This document shows positions 11,284-24,643 of a DNA stretch of 64,000 nucleotides, one piece after another. The notes under the pieces were generated by a model that saw only the letters and a program-made list of their open reading frames with translations, was not told the origin of the DNA and did no database searches. Source of the DNA: Diphasiastrum complanatum (Eukaryota > Streptophyta > Lycopodiopsida > Lycopodiales > Lycopodiaceae); the NCBI GenBank assembly GCA_029204225.1, contig CM055107.1:1688762-1752761 (forward strand), given 5' to 3'. Position numbers and translations under genes: made by a program. Position 1 is the stretch's first letter. Each line of letters starts with the position of its first letter.

Positions 11284-11822
11284 TGCGTAATGTGAAGTGC
11301 GAAGGTGTGGGAGAACCTTGAAGCTCCCATATTCGTCGCGATGGTGTTCGTCGTGGCTGTGCTCATTTCATGGTTTGATGCCTCTGCCATCGCCATGCTT
11401 CTTGCAGTTAGCCGTTTAAAAATGGAAAAGTCTATCTGGTTTTCAATATATATAAATGTTTGAAAGGATTTCAATGTGGACTGAAGCTGCTTAAACGGTG
11501 GTTCTCCAATAGGATAGTTTTGGACGAAAATTTGGACATTACAAGACTTCATAGACCATTCCAAGTATGGTTGGAGAGAAGGAATGTGTCTGTCACAAAC
11601 AATGATTCCAGATTTGTTCTAACAGAGACTTGCTTCCAGATTCGGTGTAATAAAGACTTGCTCTGCAGATTCTTGTTTGGCATTACATTAGTAACAGAGT
11701 GCAAAGAGTTAATTCAAGGTAAATTTTTCTGATTACAAACTATGTTTCTATGATTTATCTTTGTGGTGGCTTGTGTTTATGGCTACTGGAGACGTCAATT
11801 GCACTTATTTTTCTAATGGTGT
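11284..11822 (+). other. Possible upstream exon of the Crypton-like gene
   Basis: From about 11460 an open frame (GLKLLKRWFSNRIVLDENLD, then RPFQVWLERRNVSVTNNDSR) ends near a donor-like CAAG/GTAAAT at 11720. It has no family signature I recognise. It could be 5' coding or leader sequence of the following gene, but no acceptor links it convincingly. Confidence 0.2.
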
Positions 11823-13274
11823 TTGTCACTTCCAAAAGCTCGTTCCATGATCCAAATTCTATTACTCATCAACTTTGACCAAAATATGATAGATGCTGAA
11901 AATTGGGATCGATCAACATTTGATTCATGGCGGAAGCATTGTAATCTCCCTACTGATAAAAGTATGGAAGATCTTAGTGAAAGTTCTGATCTTAAAGGGT
12001 TTGTCGATCTTCTTGTTTTGTTCATGTTACAAGTTCAAAAGAAAGATGGCGAAATGTATCCTCCTAAGAGGTAATAATTTGTTTATGTTTTTTGCTTTAG
12101 TTGTTTGTTAGATAATGACCTTATGTATGCATTTTGTTGTTGTTGTTTTTGCCTGTTTGTTGTTTTCTAAGGTTGTCAGAATAACTATTCTTATTTTTGC
12201 TGATCACAGCATTATAAGTAGCATGTTTCATGCAATTGGAAGGACTATTCGATCTTGAAAAAAGACGACGACCTGTAAAATGTTATAATAGTGATGTTGT
12301 GGAGACTTACAAATCTTTGATTGGGCATCGTCCTGTTTGGAATGATGATGAGCCGCCGCCTCACCCTTTGTTTTTAACACAAATAAAAAATCCTATTGAT
12401 AAGAATATAGTATGAAATGTAGTTTATTTGATTAATTTGCTTTATTTTCTATTCTTAGTTGCTTTTATGTTCATTATAAGTTTGGTCATCCTCTTATTTG
12501 TAGTAGCATTCAATATTTATGCAGTGGTATAGCAGAAATGCTGTTGGAAAATCTACTTTATCGAAGTGGGTGAAGTCCATGTTATTTCAAACTGGAGTGG
12601 TGGGCGCATTTAGCAATAAATCTGGATGTGTTGCTGGTATCATGTAGAATGCGGTATGAAGGTGACTGGTCATCATGACGTTCGTTCATGTATGAAGTAA
12701 GTTTTCTTGAGAATAATTTATTGTGTGCTTTTATATCGTTGTGCACTTTTATATTGTTAAGCTTTTATATATTTCTTTGTAAATTTTGTTATTTCTTTGT
12801 GAAATTTAGATATGATCGAGATAATATGGCATTAAAGAGCGTGCAATGCAGCGCATCATTTGTGGTGATGAAAATAAATTTGAAGATCCATTGGTTGCCG
12901 AAGTGGATAAATATAACAAGGTACAGTTAAAGGGAAAGTTTGTTGCAGAAAAGCCTGATGTTCCATCCTCATCAAATGACGTTTTCAAGGAAGTCAGGCA
13001 TCCTCTTGCGGATGTTACTCAACGTGCGAGCAATTTTAATGTTGATGATGACGATGAGTTTTGGTGTAACCCATTAATCATGAAGGCTGTTGATGATGCT
13101 TTTGAGAAATATGAGGAGAATATGAAGTCACATTTACTCTGTCCACCTACAGTTAATAGCACTCACGTGAGTGTGGGACATAATTTTTCAAACATTAGTA
13201 ATTGTCATATCACTTTCAATGTTTCAGATGCCAATGTGGCAGCAGGAATTTTAAAGGATTTGAGCAAAAAGTAG
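11823..13274 (+). pseudogene. Crypton-type tyrosine recombinase-like gene (DUF3504/ZMYM-tail class), decayed
   Basis: Crypton recombinases and their domesticated relatives (ZMYM2, QRICH1, KCTD1 tails) use a tyrosine-recombinase fold. Exon A (about 11850-12070) encodes a helical N-terminal region ending LFMLQVQKKDGEMYPPK. The splice AAGAG/GTAATA to GATCACAG/C (12210) joins it in frame to SIISSMFHAIGRTIRS and a stop. Exon C (12525-12696) encodes WYSRNAVGKSTLSKWVKSML, then GAFSNKSGCVAG, then after a frame change VTGHHDVRSCMK. This mirrors the family's W-x(4)-VG-x-(N/S)T...TNHSGR...TGH-x-x-VR block. Exon D (12810-13274) has YDRDNMALK, a frameshift near 12840, then an open frame ending SNCHITFNV...DLSKK. 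The HxxR pair is KxxC, so it should be inactive. Bases 12230-12415 may be a middle exon. Confidence 0.7.
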
Positions 13275-14566
13275 CTCGTTTTGAAGGATGTTGCTTGGTT
13301 TAGAGTTTGTAGCAGAATTGATAGGATCATAGGAGGACAAAACAGAAATAAGGATTGGGGTTGCACTTGGTATATGCCATTGTGAACACATTAATTTTGT
13401 AGATGACATTTGACGAGTAATAAAAATCTTTTTTCCATCGCATTGCATAAACTTTATTATTATTTTTCACTAATGTTCTCATGTATTTTGTTACATATAC
13501 AGATTGTGGAGAATTTTTCCATGTGAGCAAGAACTTGTATCAAAATTCAAGATCATGAATTATTTGTTGCCCAGTGTCATGCTTCAGAAAAAGAAAGAAC
13601 ATAACAGAAGAGCAGAAATGTTTGTCCCTCATCTTCAACATCTGCAAAATCAGTGTACAATCAGGCTTGCAGGTCCACTGAAATTTAAACTGCTATATTC
13701 TGATAATTAAATTGGCTTCTAATTAGACTGCCAGCTGTAATTGTGTTTTCAAACAGTAAGGAGCAGCAGAACATAAAGTGATAAAAAAAACCAGAAGGAT
13801 GTTGTCTTTGTATCACAGAGAAATTGAAACTACCAAATTCTGGTAATTAAATTGGTACAATCTTCTAATTAGACTGCCAGTTGTCAGTGTGTTTTTAAAC
13901 AATAATTGGTAATAAGTTATTGCCATGTATAGTGACAAATTTTGCCTGGACAGTTGCATTATTTTTGTGCCGAATGTGTGAATAAGACAGTTCCAATTCA
14001 TCTGATCACGAAGCTTTAACAAGAAGCGCTCATTGTCCTCCTCAATTATCAATAAAATGCTGCATGTCTGCAAAACCCAATTTCTGCTCTTGCTACGTTC
14101 TTCAATACAGCATTTCTCAACCGATTGTATGTTGGCAATTTCTCTATGGCAGCCCTCCTCATCATCCTACTCTCTGTGGGCCATCGAAGATCGTCCAAAG
14201 ACGCTGTCTTCCCAGGTCTTTGAGCTCATCAATCAATCACCTCTTTTCTTTGTCAGATCCATCCCGCCTCGCTATCTTCACATAATCTGCTGGCAGTCGC
14301 AATTATACCATAAACTGCTTACAATTTTCCACTTCTCGGTTTGATCTGTATTCATTCTGACACAAGCTTTGACCTTGAAGCGAATGCATCTGTCCTGTGC
14401 TACTGTCAAGTTCGCAACTTGCGTCTTATTAGCTGATTACAGAATTTAAAGACCAGGCAGACAGCGATGGAGGAAGGCTCATGGGAGTGCCAAGTCTAGT
14501 TACCTTAATACGCCATCGGCTTCATTGCAACACCACGTGAATGATTCGATTGAGAGCAGTTTAGAG
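13275..14566. repeat. Non-coding stretch with imperfect direct duplication
   Basis: Two related units, about 13675-13765 and 13818-13905, share TAATTAAATTGG and TAATTAGACTGCCAG, followed by a similar GTGTTTT-AAACA segment. The period is about 143 bp and similarity is perhaps 75-80% by eye. I find no convincing gene in the remaining bases; short frames at 13504-13710 and 14033-14344 have no recognisable features. Confidence 0.55.
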
Positions 14567-16066
14567 ATGGTTGAAGCTCGAAGGGCCAGCCGAGAACAAT
14601 CTTCCATGTGCTCTTTTGCTCGTCTTCTCGGAAGCGCACTGTCAGGAGCGCTCACTGGAATTTTTGCAATGGGTAAGTCTATCTCCGTCCATTAATTTTC
14701 ATTGTTAACCTTACATTGCAAGACTTTGTAAGCCTTCTTTTAACTGCAATTTCTAGTTCCGATATAGAGCTCGCAAGTACACAGAGCTCAACTTCTTCTC
14801 GTGTAGGAGCCCTGAGGAGGAGGCATTAGGTAGCACATTATGTCCTTGTTTTTTTGGCTGCTTTCTATTTTGTTCGCCCCTTGATCTTTTGAGTTATTTT
14901 CATCGGTATCACTAGTTGTGCCTAACCAGGATCGTATTCAGCATCAAAGGGTTTAAGTCTCGCTTTCACTTCGTTCTTTATTTGGAAAAATTGTTACCAT
15001 TTGAGATCTCTCTCATGATGCATTCTCTTTTCTGATCATTTTCGGCTTCTCATTCACGTTAATGAGAATCTGTTACTGTTGTATGTAGATTACCGTCAAA
15101 ATTTTGTATGTTTCAGTAGTTTACAACATCATTGAAGCATTGCTCTTCCATGTCTCTAATTATCCTCGATAGCATGGAGTGTCTGCAGTTCGTTTAAGCC
15201 CGTCTGATTGTTGGTACATCGTTTTTAGGCTAAACTTGCAATCAGCTGATATTCTGCTATCATAAGAAGTACCAGCGAAGAAGATAGAATTAAACTCACT
15301 TTGCATTTAGCTGCCAAAAAGTTGGATTTACAACAGAGCTATTTTGGACACATTTCTTCGCTATAGACAATGAACATTGATTTTATGCTGAATGCATGAG
15401 CTATGAAATTAGTGTCAAATCTGTTGAAAATACGTTTTGAGCTCAAGGGGATGCCGCAACCTGGCCAAACATTTCTAGTCCATTTCCAAGGGCATTATAT
15501 GGCAATATTTGCGTGGTTTGTCCCGTTACAACAGAGAAGCTATGGTTTTTCATGTAAAAGACAAAGGCATTATTTGTATCTGTAAAGCTGCTAGGGTAAT
15601 CCATTTGAAAGGCATTACCCTCATAAGATGAGCTTGCTGCCCATAAACTTTATTTTGCTATACATGGAAGAGACACGAAAGGGCCATAAAAACCTCTAAA
15701 CAAAAGGTGACAAAAAATGAAGATTGAAAAATATCTCTGACTGTAGAGTCCTGTTGTTGTGTACCTAACTGATTTTCAAGCTGTTGTCTCAAATTGCTAC
15801 TCCCTACAGGGGTCCTTAAACTCCTATAGTTATCCTTTATATCTATACTGATAACGACGAAGCTCCAACCTCTGACTTCTGATCAATGTTTCTTGGATTC
15901 CCCTTCCACCAGTTTTGTTTTTTAAAGTATGTCTTTATTCCTGATTTAAGAATTGTCTTGCAGTTGGAGGATAAGTGGAGCAGTTACAGGTGCTCTAGCA
16001 GGCCGTGCAACTGAGGGTGGATTTTTTCGTGGTGTTAGATTGCTGTACAACAAGAAATATTTCTAA
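14567..16066 (+). pseudogene. NEP1-interacting protein (NIP)-like N-terminal domain, broken
   Basis: Plant NIP-type RING-H2 proteins start with a short N-terminus and a Gly/Ala-rich membrane hairpin (pattern VGAxTGALxGxATExGxxRGA), followed by a RING finger. Exon 1 (Met at 14567; the frame is open upstream to about 14450) ends CSFARLLGSALSGALTGIFAMG/ at donor ATGG/GTAAGT (14672). Exon 2 starts after TTGCAG (15964). One base is missing near 15970, after which the frame reads ISGAVTGALAGRATEGGFF, then RGVRLLYNKKYF and a stop at 16066. No RING motif follows. The intron of about 1.3 kb contains no recognised gene. Either a pseudogene or a membrane-only derivative; the missing base favours pseudogene. 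NIP identity is by motif memory only. Confidence 0.5.
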
Positions 16067-16700
16067 AGTTTTAGGCTTCATATTATTTTTGGAACTTTTT
16101 GAATTGTTGTTCCTTAACAAACATAGAGAAATAATCATCCAATAGTCATGATATCTGATTTCTTTCATTTCGACAATCTAGAACAAAGTCCAAATTTTTT
16201 GATTATCATACCACTTGGTAGTTGCATCACAATTTACCTAACCAAACAACCTTTGGTTAATAAGTGAATGTATTCTAAACCGAAGATATATTGTGCAAAT
16301 CAAAGATATATAAACCATGTACTTGAAACTTGTCATTGCATTTGTGAGAATGTGGTAAGAACTAGTAAATGAGTCATGTTACGAGGCTAGTTTTGCTTTT
16401 TTGAAAAAATGTTACGTGTAACGTGAATGTGCACACTCTATAAAACTAAGACATCTGCATTAGAACTCAAGAGAGATCTCACCAGACAATAAGGGATCCA
16501 TGTCCTTGGCTCTCTAAATGTTAGGAGTACTCATTTGAGATGGTGCCTAGTATGGGAGAGTATTCTTATATATATATATATATAAAATCCAAAAAATATT
16601 CTACATTTTAATTAAAAACTAAGAGTTTTACTAAGTTCTCAATTCAAACACCCATATGACATTAATCATAAGATAAAATTCAGAAAATTGTAGTAATATA
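16067..16700. other. No gene seen; short TA repeat
   Basis: AT-rich DNA with a (TA)n run at about 16567-16584. Nothing coding is recognisable before the endonuclease relic. Confidence 0.5.
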
Positions 16701-17284
16701 CAATACCAAAGCATAATATTGTAAATTATTGCAACCTAATGACATCACACATATTATGTTTACAAGAAACCCACACATTTCACAAACCTTACTTTCCGAC
16801 AACCTTTGAAGCCATTGACAATTATGTCTTCGTAGGACCAACAATATCGTACTGTAAGATTGAACACCTTGAACATGTTCAATTATTTAATACATTGCAC
16901 AGTGAAATTATTCATGCTACATTTACAAATAAAACCTACAATCTAAATATTATTGCAGACATCCAAATCTACTATTTCCATGTTTATTGAACAACTAAAC
17001 ACAATACTTAACAACATTCCCAAAATCACACCCACTGTTATACTAGGCGACATAAATATACATTAAACATAAACAAAAATTTCCAAAAACTTCAATCAGT
17101 TATGCATGAACATAATATACAACTATCCTTTCAACAAGTAACAACTATATATGGCACACAATTAGATCATGTATGGAATACAAAATCCGAAAAAAATCAT
17201 CTGGAACTACGTACGCTTATTGGTCGTATGATTCACCAATATACTACATGTGTGAATGAAAATAGCCATTTAAAAAAACTTTAA
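16701..17284 (+). pseudogene. Endonuclease/exonuclease/phosphatase-fold relic (LINE or Helitron-like)
   Basis: Three landmarks of the AP-endonuclease-like fold appear in order: ILCLQETHT (about 16754-16780, catalytic Glu motif), VILGDIN (about 17035-17056, shifted frame; usual GDxN motif), and YGTQLDHVWN (about 17149-17180, Asp motif before the final SDH, which I do not find). Spacing fits a domain of roughly 200 residues. At least one stop (16988) and two frame changes show decay. Such domains occur in LINE ORF2 and in Helentron-type elements. No reverse transcriptase or helicase follows, so the source is undecided. Confidence 0.55.
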
Positions 17285-18650
17285 AAATGTACAGTTTATT
17301 GCATGTTGCAAAGGCAGGGCCCGATGGCTTACCACAATGCGCTTGTTTTTTAAGATTTGGAATCGGTTTTTTTCTTTAGAGAACTTTGCACCGAGTAAAA
17401 CGATCTAAAAATCCCACAACACCAATAGGCGGAGTCATAATTGAACTATCGTTGAACCGAATGTAAATCTGACCAAAACGCTTTTGTTAAGCATAAAGGA
17501 TCGTCTTGGCATTTTACATTACAATTTTAAATTATTATCATGACCCATAGATTTTGACTTTTTACGAGGTGTAATGTGCTTACCCAAATTGTTTATGTAT
17601 ATTTTATGAGCTATAAACTAGCTTTTAAAAAAAATTACGGACTTTGAGATTTTGTAATGCGTCATGTTGCTTTCACAAATGGTAATCTACTTTACATCTT
17701 AGTATACGGTCAATTTCCATAAAATAACATCCAACAAAAAACTATAATTTTTTGAGGAATGAAGTTTTTTTTGCATGATTTAATTCACTTTTGAAGTAAA
17801 ATGCCAACACCATTCTTTAATATTGAGAAATGGTCTTTTTAATGACCTTTGCACCCAGTAAAATGGTTGGCCACACCATAATTGAACGACTGTTGAATAA
17901 GATGAAATGATTTTGTGAATGCAAATAGATCATCTTTATTTGAGTATTGTTGGTGGTGACGATGTTGTCATTATTGTTGTCAGTAATGATGTTGGTGCTT
18001 AATGCAAGTTGAAAGCCAAGGGATGCATGCAAAAAAAAAATAAAAGAACATGAATTTTTTGTTATTTATTACCTGCATATGAAAGTGCATCCAAAGCATG
18101 TAGAAAAAATAAATAAACATTTTTTGCTGTTTAAGACTTGTGAGCATCTAAAGGACTGAGTTCTTGCAATAAAATCCATAGCAATGTGACAGTTTTTTGG
18201 GGCACAAGAAATAGGTGAGGTTAATATCAAATTCTATAGCATACAAAAAAAACTGAAGTGATGTCATTTTCAAAGTTCATTATGTGAGGTTCACCAAATT
18301 ATGGTCAACTTTGAATTCATGAACCCTGGCACACACATCGTCCACACATAATTTCTTGAGAAAAGGCACATTTTGCAAGATTTGATCATGTTCAAGAACA
18401 TGGAAAAAATCTTTTGAGCAAATCATTTGCCCATTTATATTCGTATGTTTTGCATTCAAAGATAGGCATCATTTTGTGTATGATATATGCACTTGAAATC
18501 TATTTGAAAAATTGGCAAATTCCAAGAATAGAAACATGAATTTTTCTCTAAAATTTTTTGTAGTGTGTTGGCGTCTTGAATATTGATAGCTTTTTTGTTC
18601 TTAAGAGATCTTTTTTGGGGGGAAGGTCACCCTCTGAGGTTGTCCTGTCG
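17285..18650. repeat. Non-coding stretch with diverged direct repeat
   Basis: Segments near 17382-17510 and 17840-17940 share TTTGCACC-AGTAAAA, CATAATTGAACGA/TC-GTTGAA and GATC-TCTT in the same order, about 455 bp apart. This suggests two decayed copies of one non-coding repeat. No gene is recognisable. Confidence 0.45.
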
Positions 18651-18712
18651 GGGAAGGGCCTTCAGCCGAGGGCGGTCAACAGGTCGCGACCCCTTGGCTG
18701 AAGGCCCTTCCC
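18651..18712. repeat. GC-rich hairpin with nested palindrome
   Basis: The 22-bp arms at 18651-18672 (GGGAAGGGCCTTCAGCC...) and 18691-18712 are complementary with one mismatch. The 18-bp loop contains most of a perfect 10-bp palindrome GGTCGCGACC (18682-18691). Surrounding DNA is AT-rich. It is related in arm sequence to the island at 11182-11283. It could be a small foldback element or the hairpin of a longer repeat. No RNA gene is claimed. Confidence 0.8.
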
Positions 18713-21700
18713 ATGGCGGAACGACGAAGGAGGTGCCTTCCTCGGCGTGAAAACGGTTTTTACTTCTTTTTTGTCATAAATCTTTTTTCACATGCACCTT
18801 CTATGTGGAAGGTGAACATAAAAAAAGGTAAATTTCTTTACATGCACTTTCAGACATCTAGAAAGTGCATGTCAAAAAATTTGAAAAAGAATAGAGGCAC
18901 TCAAATTCCGCGTAGGGAGGTGTCTCCCTTTCCTTTGTAAAGAAGGAAAAAAAATGATTTTATGGCCAGTAAACTATATGTAATATCTCAAACCCTAAGC
19001 TTGAAAATAAATAAAATTCATGTAATCATCATAATTTGTGTGTACTCAAACCTTACACAAATCAATAGTCCAAATTGAATTTGGAGACCACCATTAACTT
19101 TTCAATCCTCAAAATACATAGTTTCATGGTTGATATAGAATCTTGAAAATACATAGGCCTCATGGATGGAATAGAAAAATTATGTAGTCCTCACGAAAGG
19201 AGTCCTTGACATAATCTTAAAAGTTATGTCCATATGAATAAATTCAAATTTTTATGACACACATTCTAAACAATAATGGGTGTTTACGCATGGTAAGAAT
19301 ATAATGACTCATTATCTTGTCTCACCAGTGGGTTGACAAGAGGACTTGCCATTATAATTTTATTAGGAGCCTCCAAACACTCATTATCTAGTCCATAATA
19401 ATTTAAGAAACCAAATAAAATTTTGGAATCGCGAAATTCGATCTTGTGGGTGCTCAACTTTGTTACATCATGAAACTTCTTGCTGGGGTTTATCTTGAAT
19501 GTGTTGATTTTTTCAACCAGCTAGCTACCTATTATAAATAGTGACACCCTTTAGTAGTTGCAAATTTTATAAGGTAATATTCTTCAAAAACATCGTTTGA
19601 GATGGATTTGTCATCTGATACTACATTTGGAGTGCATCCCATGCCCCTCTTGTTGTTACAACATCGCTAATGTGAGCAATGACATAATCCTTTATTGACA
19701 AATTTATCAAAGATAGAGCTTTTTGCGCCCTTTTGTCAAATAGCCTCATATCGGTAGGAGTTGTTATTGGCCACTACTCGAACATTGGTCTACTCCTATA
19801 ATTGACCACTGCTCTACTCCTATCATGATATCCAAAGCTCATTTTCCATCAGAATGCTCTTCATTTTAAATTTCTATATGCTATAGTTGAATACTCTATC
19901 CAACTTACAAGCATTGATTCATCCAATTTTGTCATTTTTCCAAAATATAGCGCTTAATTTACCTTCTAATGACTCAATGAAAGCTTTTACAAACAATTTC
20001 AAGTATTATTGGTCAACCTTAAGGTCTAACCAAAAAAATTTAAAGCCCTTCCACCGCTTGTTTTGCCCTAAAACACTAATAGCATCTCCAAATTGTCGAA
20101 ACACTCCATTGCGGATTCACTAACTTTCTTGTCTTTAGAATGATGTAGCTTTTATGTATCTGATCCACTTTCTCTCCACAATCTAGCACTGACTCTATCT
20201 GAGAGAAGTGTACTTGTAGGATACAATTTTTTTATGCCCTTAATTTAGAACAAATCGGCTTTCAAACAACCCTAAATGGAGGTAGGGCTCAAAAGACACT
20301 AGAGAAGGAAAATTTTACATTGTTTCTTTGCAATGAAGATTATTTCAATGCCCATTCCACCAGTTGGACCCCTTCACTAAATTTTTTTTTGATAAATTCT
20401 TTTGATATTAAAGACTAGAATGCACTTCAATGGCCTTTGGACCTTTTCATTTATCATCCAATGGTTTTGTGTCAAAGTACTGCACTTTAGGACCATAAAT
20501 GGATCTACAAAAGATCCACAATAGTGATTGGTTGCTTTCTTAACAATCTATCAAAAAACTAGACATAAAAAAGTTGATCTAGATTGGCAATTTGACAAAC
20601 AACAAGCATTAACAATCAAAACCATTGATGAACATTAAAATCCGAGCCCACACATGTGAGCCACAAGCTGTAGTACGGCCTGAAAGCTGAGAAACAAGTA
20701 TAAATTGAGTTAGTTGCATTTGGATCACAAAAACTCAATGTACATAGTGGAGTAGCTTGAGATTGCCAATGAGCTCCAAAAATATTCTATCTTCTCACTA
20801 TGGGAGCTTGGAATACATAGCAAATTCGACTTCCTTTGTGAAGTTAGGTGGATTTCCAGCATGTAATAAGGAAGTTAACTCAGTCTTTTTTCCCTAAAAT
20901 GAAACCCTAGTCTATTTCCTAGAGTCATGCTTGGTAGATAGCTAGTTGGTCAATTTTCACCTTAAATCTAGGATTTAGGTCCTATAAACTAGGAATCACT
21001 ACCAAAATGACATGACCAACCCTATGGACTTGACCAAACCTAAATTATGAGTGGATTGCCACGTGGCATCTTGTCCTCATGTGTGGAATCCACTTATGTA
21101 CAAAATTTACATTATACTACATGGTTTTGATCAAGCTAGATTTGTCAATTTTTGGCAATTCTTCACATTCTTCCTCAAATTTAGCTTGATCTATTTACAA
21201 CTCTCTTGATAGATGAATGAAAGCTTTTAGAAGTGTCTAAACAATCCAGCTACAAACAAGGAGCTTTTGAGACTCCAATAGAGAATGATGTCCATGAAGG
21301 ATATTTCACCACATCTTAAAGGTTCCCTTACAAGATGTTCCATAAATGTGTCTATATACATGTAGCACACTTCAAAAACTATACATCATGCCACGCCATG
21401 GATTCCAAGGCATTTTGTAAACTTGAAGATACATCAATTAAACTATTAAGTGCATACATAATGTTGCCAAAGACAACTTGCCTTGCTTGATCCATATGAT
21501 TGAGAATTGATGGCTCCATCTTGATACTCATGGTTCTTCTTGGTGTCCTCGGGTCTTGAGCTTGCTCCTCCACTTGACTTGACTCCAGACCATCAATGAA
21601 TTGAATAAGGTGTTGATACAAAGGTCCTTCTTCAAGTTTACAAATCTTCTACTCTTGAAAGATCATGTTTCCACCATAGACAAATTCTTTGGTGGAAAAC

Positions 21701-22205
21701 AAGTAGATTCTACAATCTCTACTTGAAGAGCAAAACACTATCATTATTCCTATCATTGAAATAGGATAGTCTCTGTTCCTTAAATTGGAATGATCTTGCT
21801 CAAAGCATGTGGACCCAAAGATTTCCAATACAAATGATGTTTCATCTTTTATGACACTTTTCAAACTATTACAAAAATAGTTATCCAATGAATTTGCTTT
21901 ATCAACAACAAATGGAGATTTGAAAGCATCTAATTTCACTCTCGTCATAAAGAGTACTAAACATCATAAATTTTTAAGATAAGCAACAAGTCACTCCATG
22001 TCTACTAATACTATCCAACAAGTATTCAAAGATAATAGACTCTCCAATTCTCACGATCCTTGCAAAATGCACACTTGAATGGAAAATATGCATGCAATTT
22101 GATGACTCAGCCTTTGTCATTGAGGACCTCCTTGGAACTCTCATGCTTATCCTCAAGATTTTCCTCCTTTTGATGCTCCTCCCGATCACTCTTAGCAATC
22201 TTCAG
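18713..22205. other. Long stretch without a recognisable gene
   Basis: About 3.5 kb of AT-rich DNA. Short open frames occur, for example minus-strand 21379-21621 (EEQAQDPRTPRRTMSIKMEP), but none shows a domain I recognise. The sequence just before 22206 may be the leader or 5' LTR of the Copia element that follows, though no LTR pair or primer site was found. Confidence 0.4.
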
Positions 22206-23481
22206 ATGGAAACTGAAGGATGGCAAAGCATTTGCATTGGTCATCCTCAACATTTCGGATACTCAGATCGGCCATGTGTTTGAAGCTCAAACATCCAAGG
22301 AAGTCTGGGACATCTTGAGCATATTATACGAAGTGCGAGATATAGCTTCCAAGCTACATCTTAGGAAGCAATTTTACTCTCTCAAGATGACAAATGGTGA
22401 TTCCCTACATAATCACATCAGCCAATTGAAAAACCTGCTGAAGCAAATGGCCGTTGTCAAATCTGTCATAGATGATCAAGATGCAGTAATGCAACTGCTT
22501 ACAAGCTTGCCAAGCTCATACGACAACTGGGTGATGATCATCACAACGCATCCAGAGCTGAGTCTTTCAAGAGTCATTGCAATGTTGTTGCCGGAAGACA
22601 CACGAAGGAACAAAGCCTCCAGTTCCTTAGCTAACTCTCACGTCTTGTACACCAACAAAGGTACGACTAAGCAGAAGAAAAAGAAGAAAGACCCGAAGCA
22701 ATCAAAGCAAGACCATAAACCAACACAACACAAAAAACAGTCAAACCCGCAGATTAAGAAAAAGTTGTTCTATAGATACTGCAAGAGAAACAACCACGAG
22801 ATTCAAGACTGTCAAATACTACAAGCAAAGAACAACAACAAGGGATAGTCAAATCAAGTGGCCAATGCAGCTACAGAAGCTCCACAGCCTATTCAAGAAG
22901 CGGATCATGATGCCTTCATGGCAACCATCAAGGAGCATCCAATGACAGTTCTTGGTTCTTGGATTCCTGTGCCACTCAGCATATGACCAGCCTCATTGGT
23001 TGTTTCGAGTCCTATACACCCTACAGTACCAACAAATATGTTTACCTTGGGCGACAATAGCACACAAGCTATTATAGGTGAAGGTACTATAAGATTAAGC
23101 TTTGTGAATGATCAATCTAAGCTACTTTCTAAAGTCTTGTATGTACCCAATCTGTCTACAAATTTGCTCTATGTAAGCAGAATCACAAATCTAGGACATA
23201 AAATAGAATTTGAATGTGATCAATGCAAAGTAGTTAATAGGATAGGCAAGATCCTAGCACTCGAAAAGAGGCATGGATACTTGTATAGATTAAGTCATTG
23301 CTTTTCTACCTCTAGTCGACACTCAGTACTTCTATTCAAGCAAATAAAAGTCTACTTTGGCACTATAGACTTGGTCACGTGAATCATGCTTCTATACAAC
23401 AAATGTCTAAACATTCTATTGTTCTTGATCTAGACTATCCTGATAATAAGGTCGAGTTACTTGTCTGTCAAGACTGTTTAA

Positions 23482-23486
<5 letters not shown>
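22206..23486 (+). pseudogene. Ty1/Copia gag-protease-GAG_pre-integrase piece
   Basis: The order matches a Copia polyprotein. Gag (UBN2-type, about 22206-22848) carries EAQTSKEVWDILSILYE, LKMTNGDSLHNHISQLKNLL and LLTSLPSSYDNW, then a Lys-rich stretch. The following knuckle has lost its first Cys (YRYCKRNNHEIQDC). After a frame change the protease start reads WFLDSCATQHM (about 22955-22985; the usual DSGA is DSCA). Then come a LGDNST block and a GAG_pre-integrase region with WHYRLGHVNHASI and VCQDCL (to 23486). At least three frame changes are needed. The element stops dead at a GA microsatellite; integrase and most reverse transcriptase are absent. Confidence 0.85.
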
Positions 23487-24640
<1,154 letters not shown>

Positions 24641-24643
<3 letters not shown>

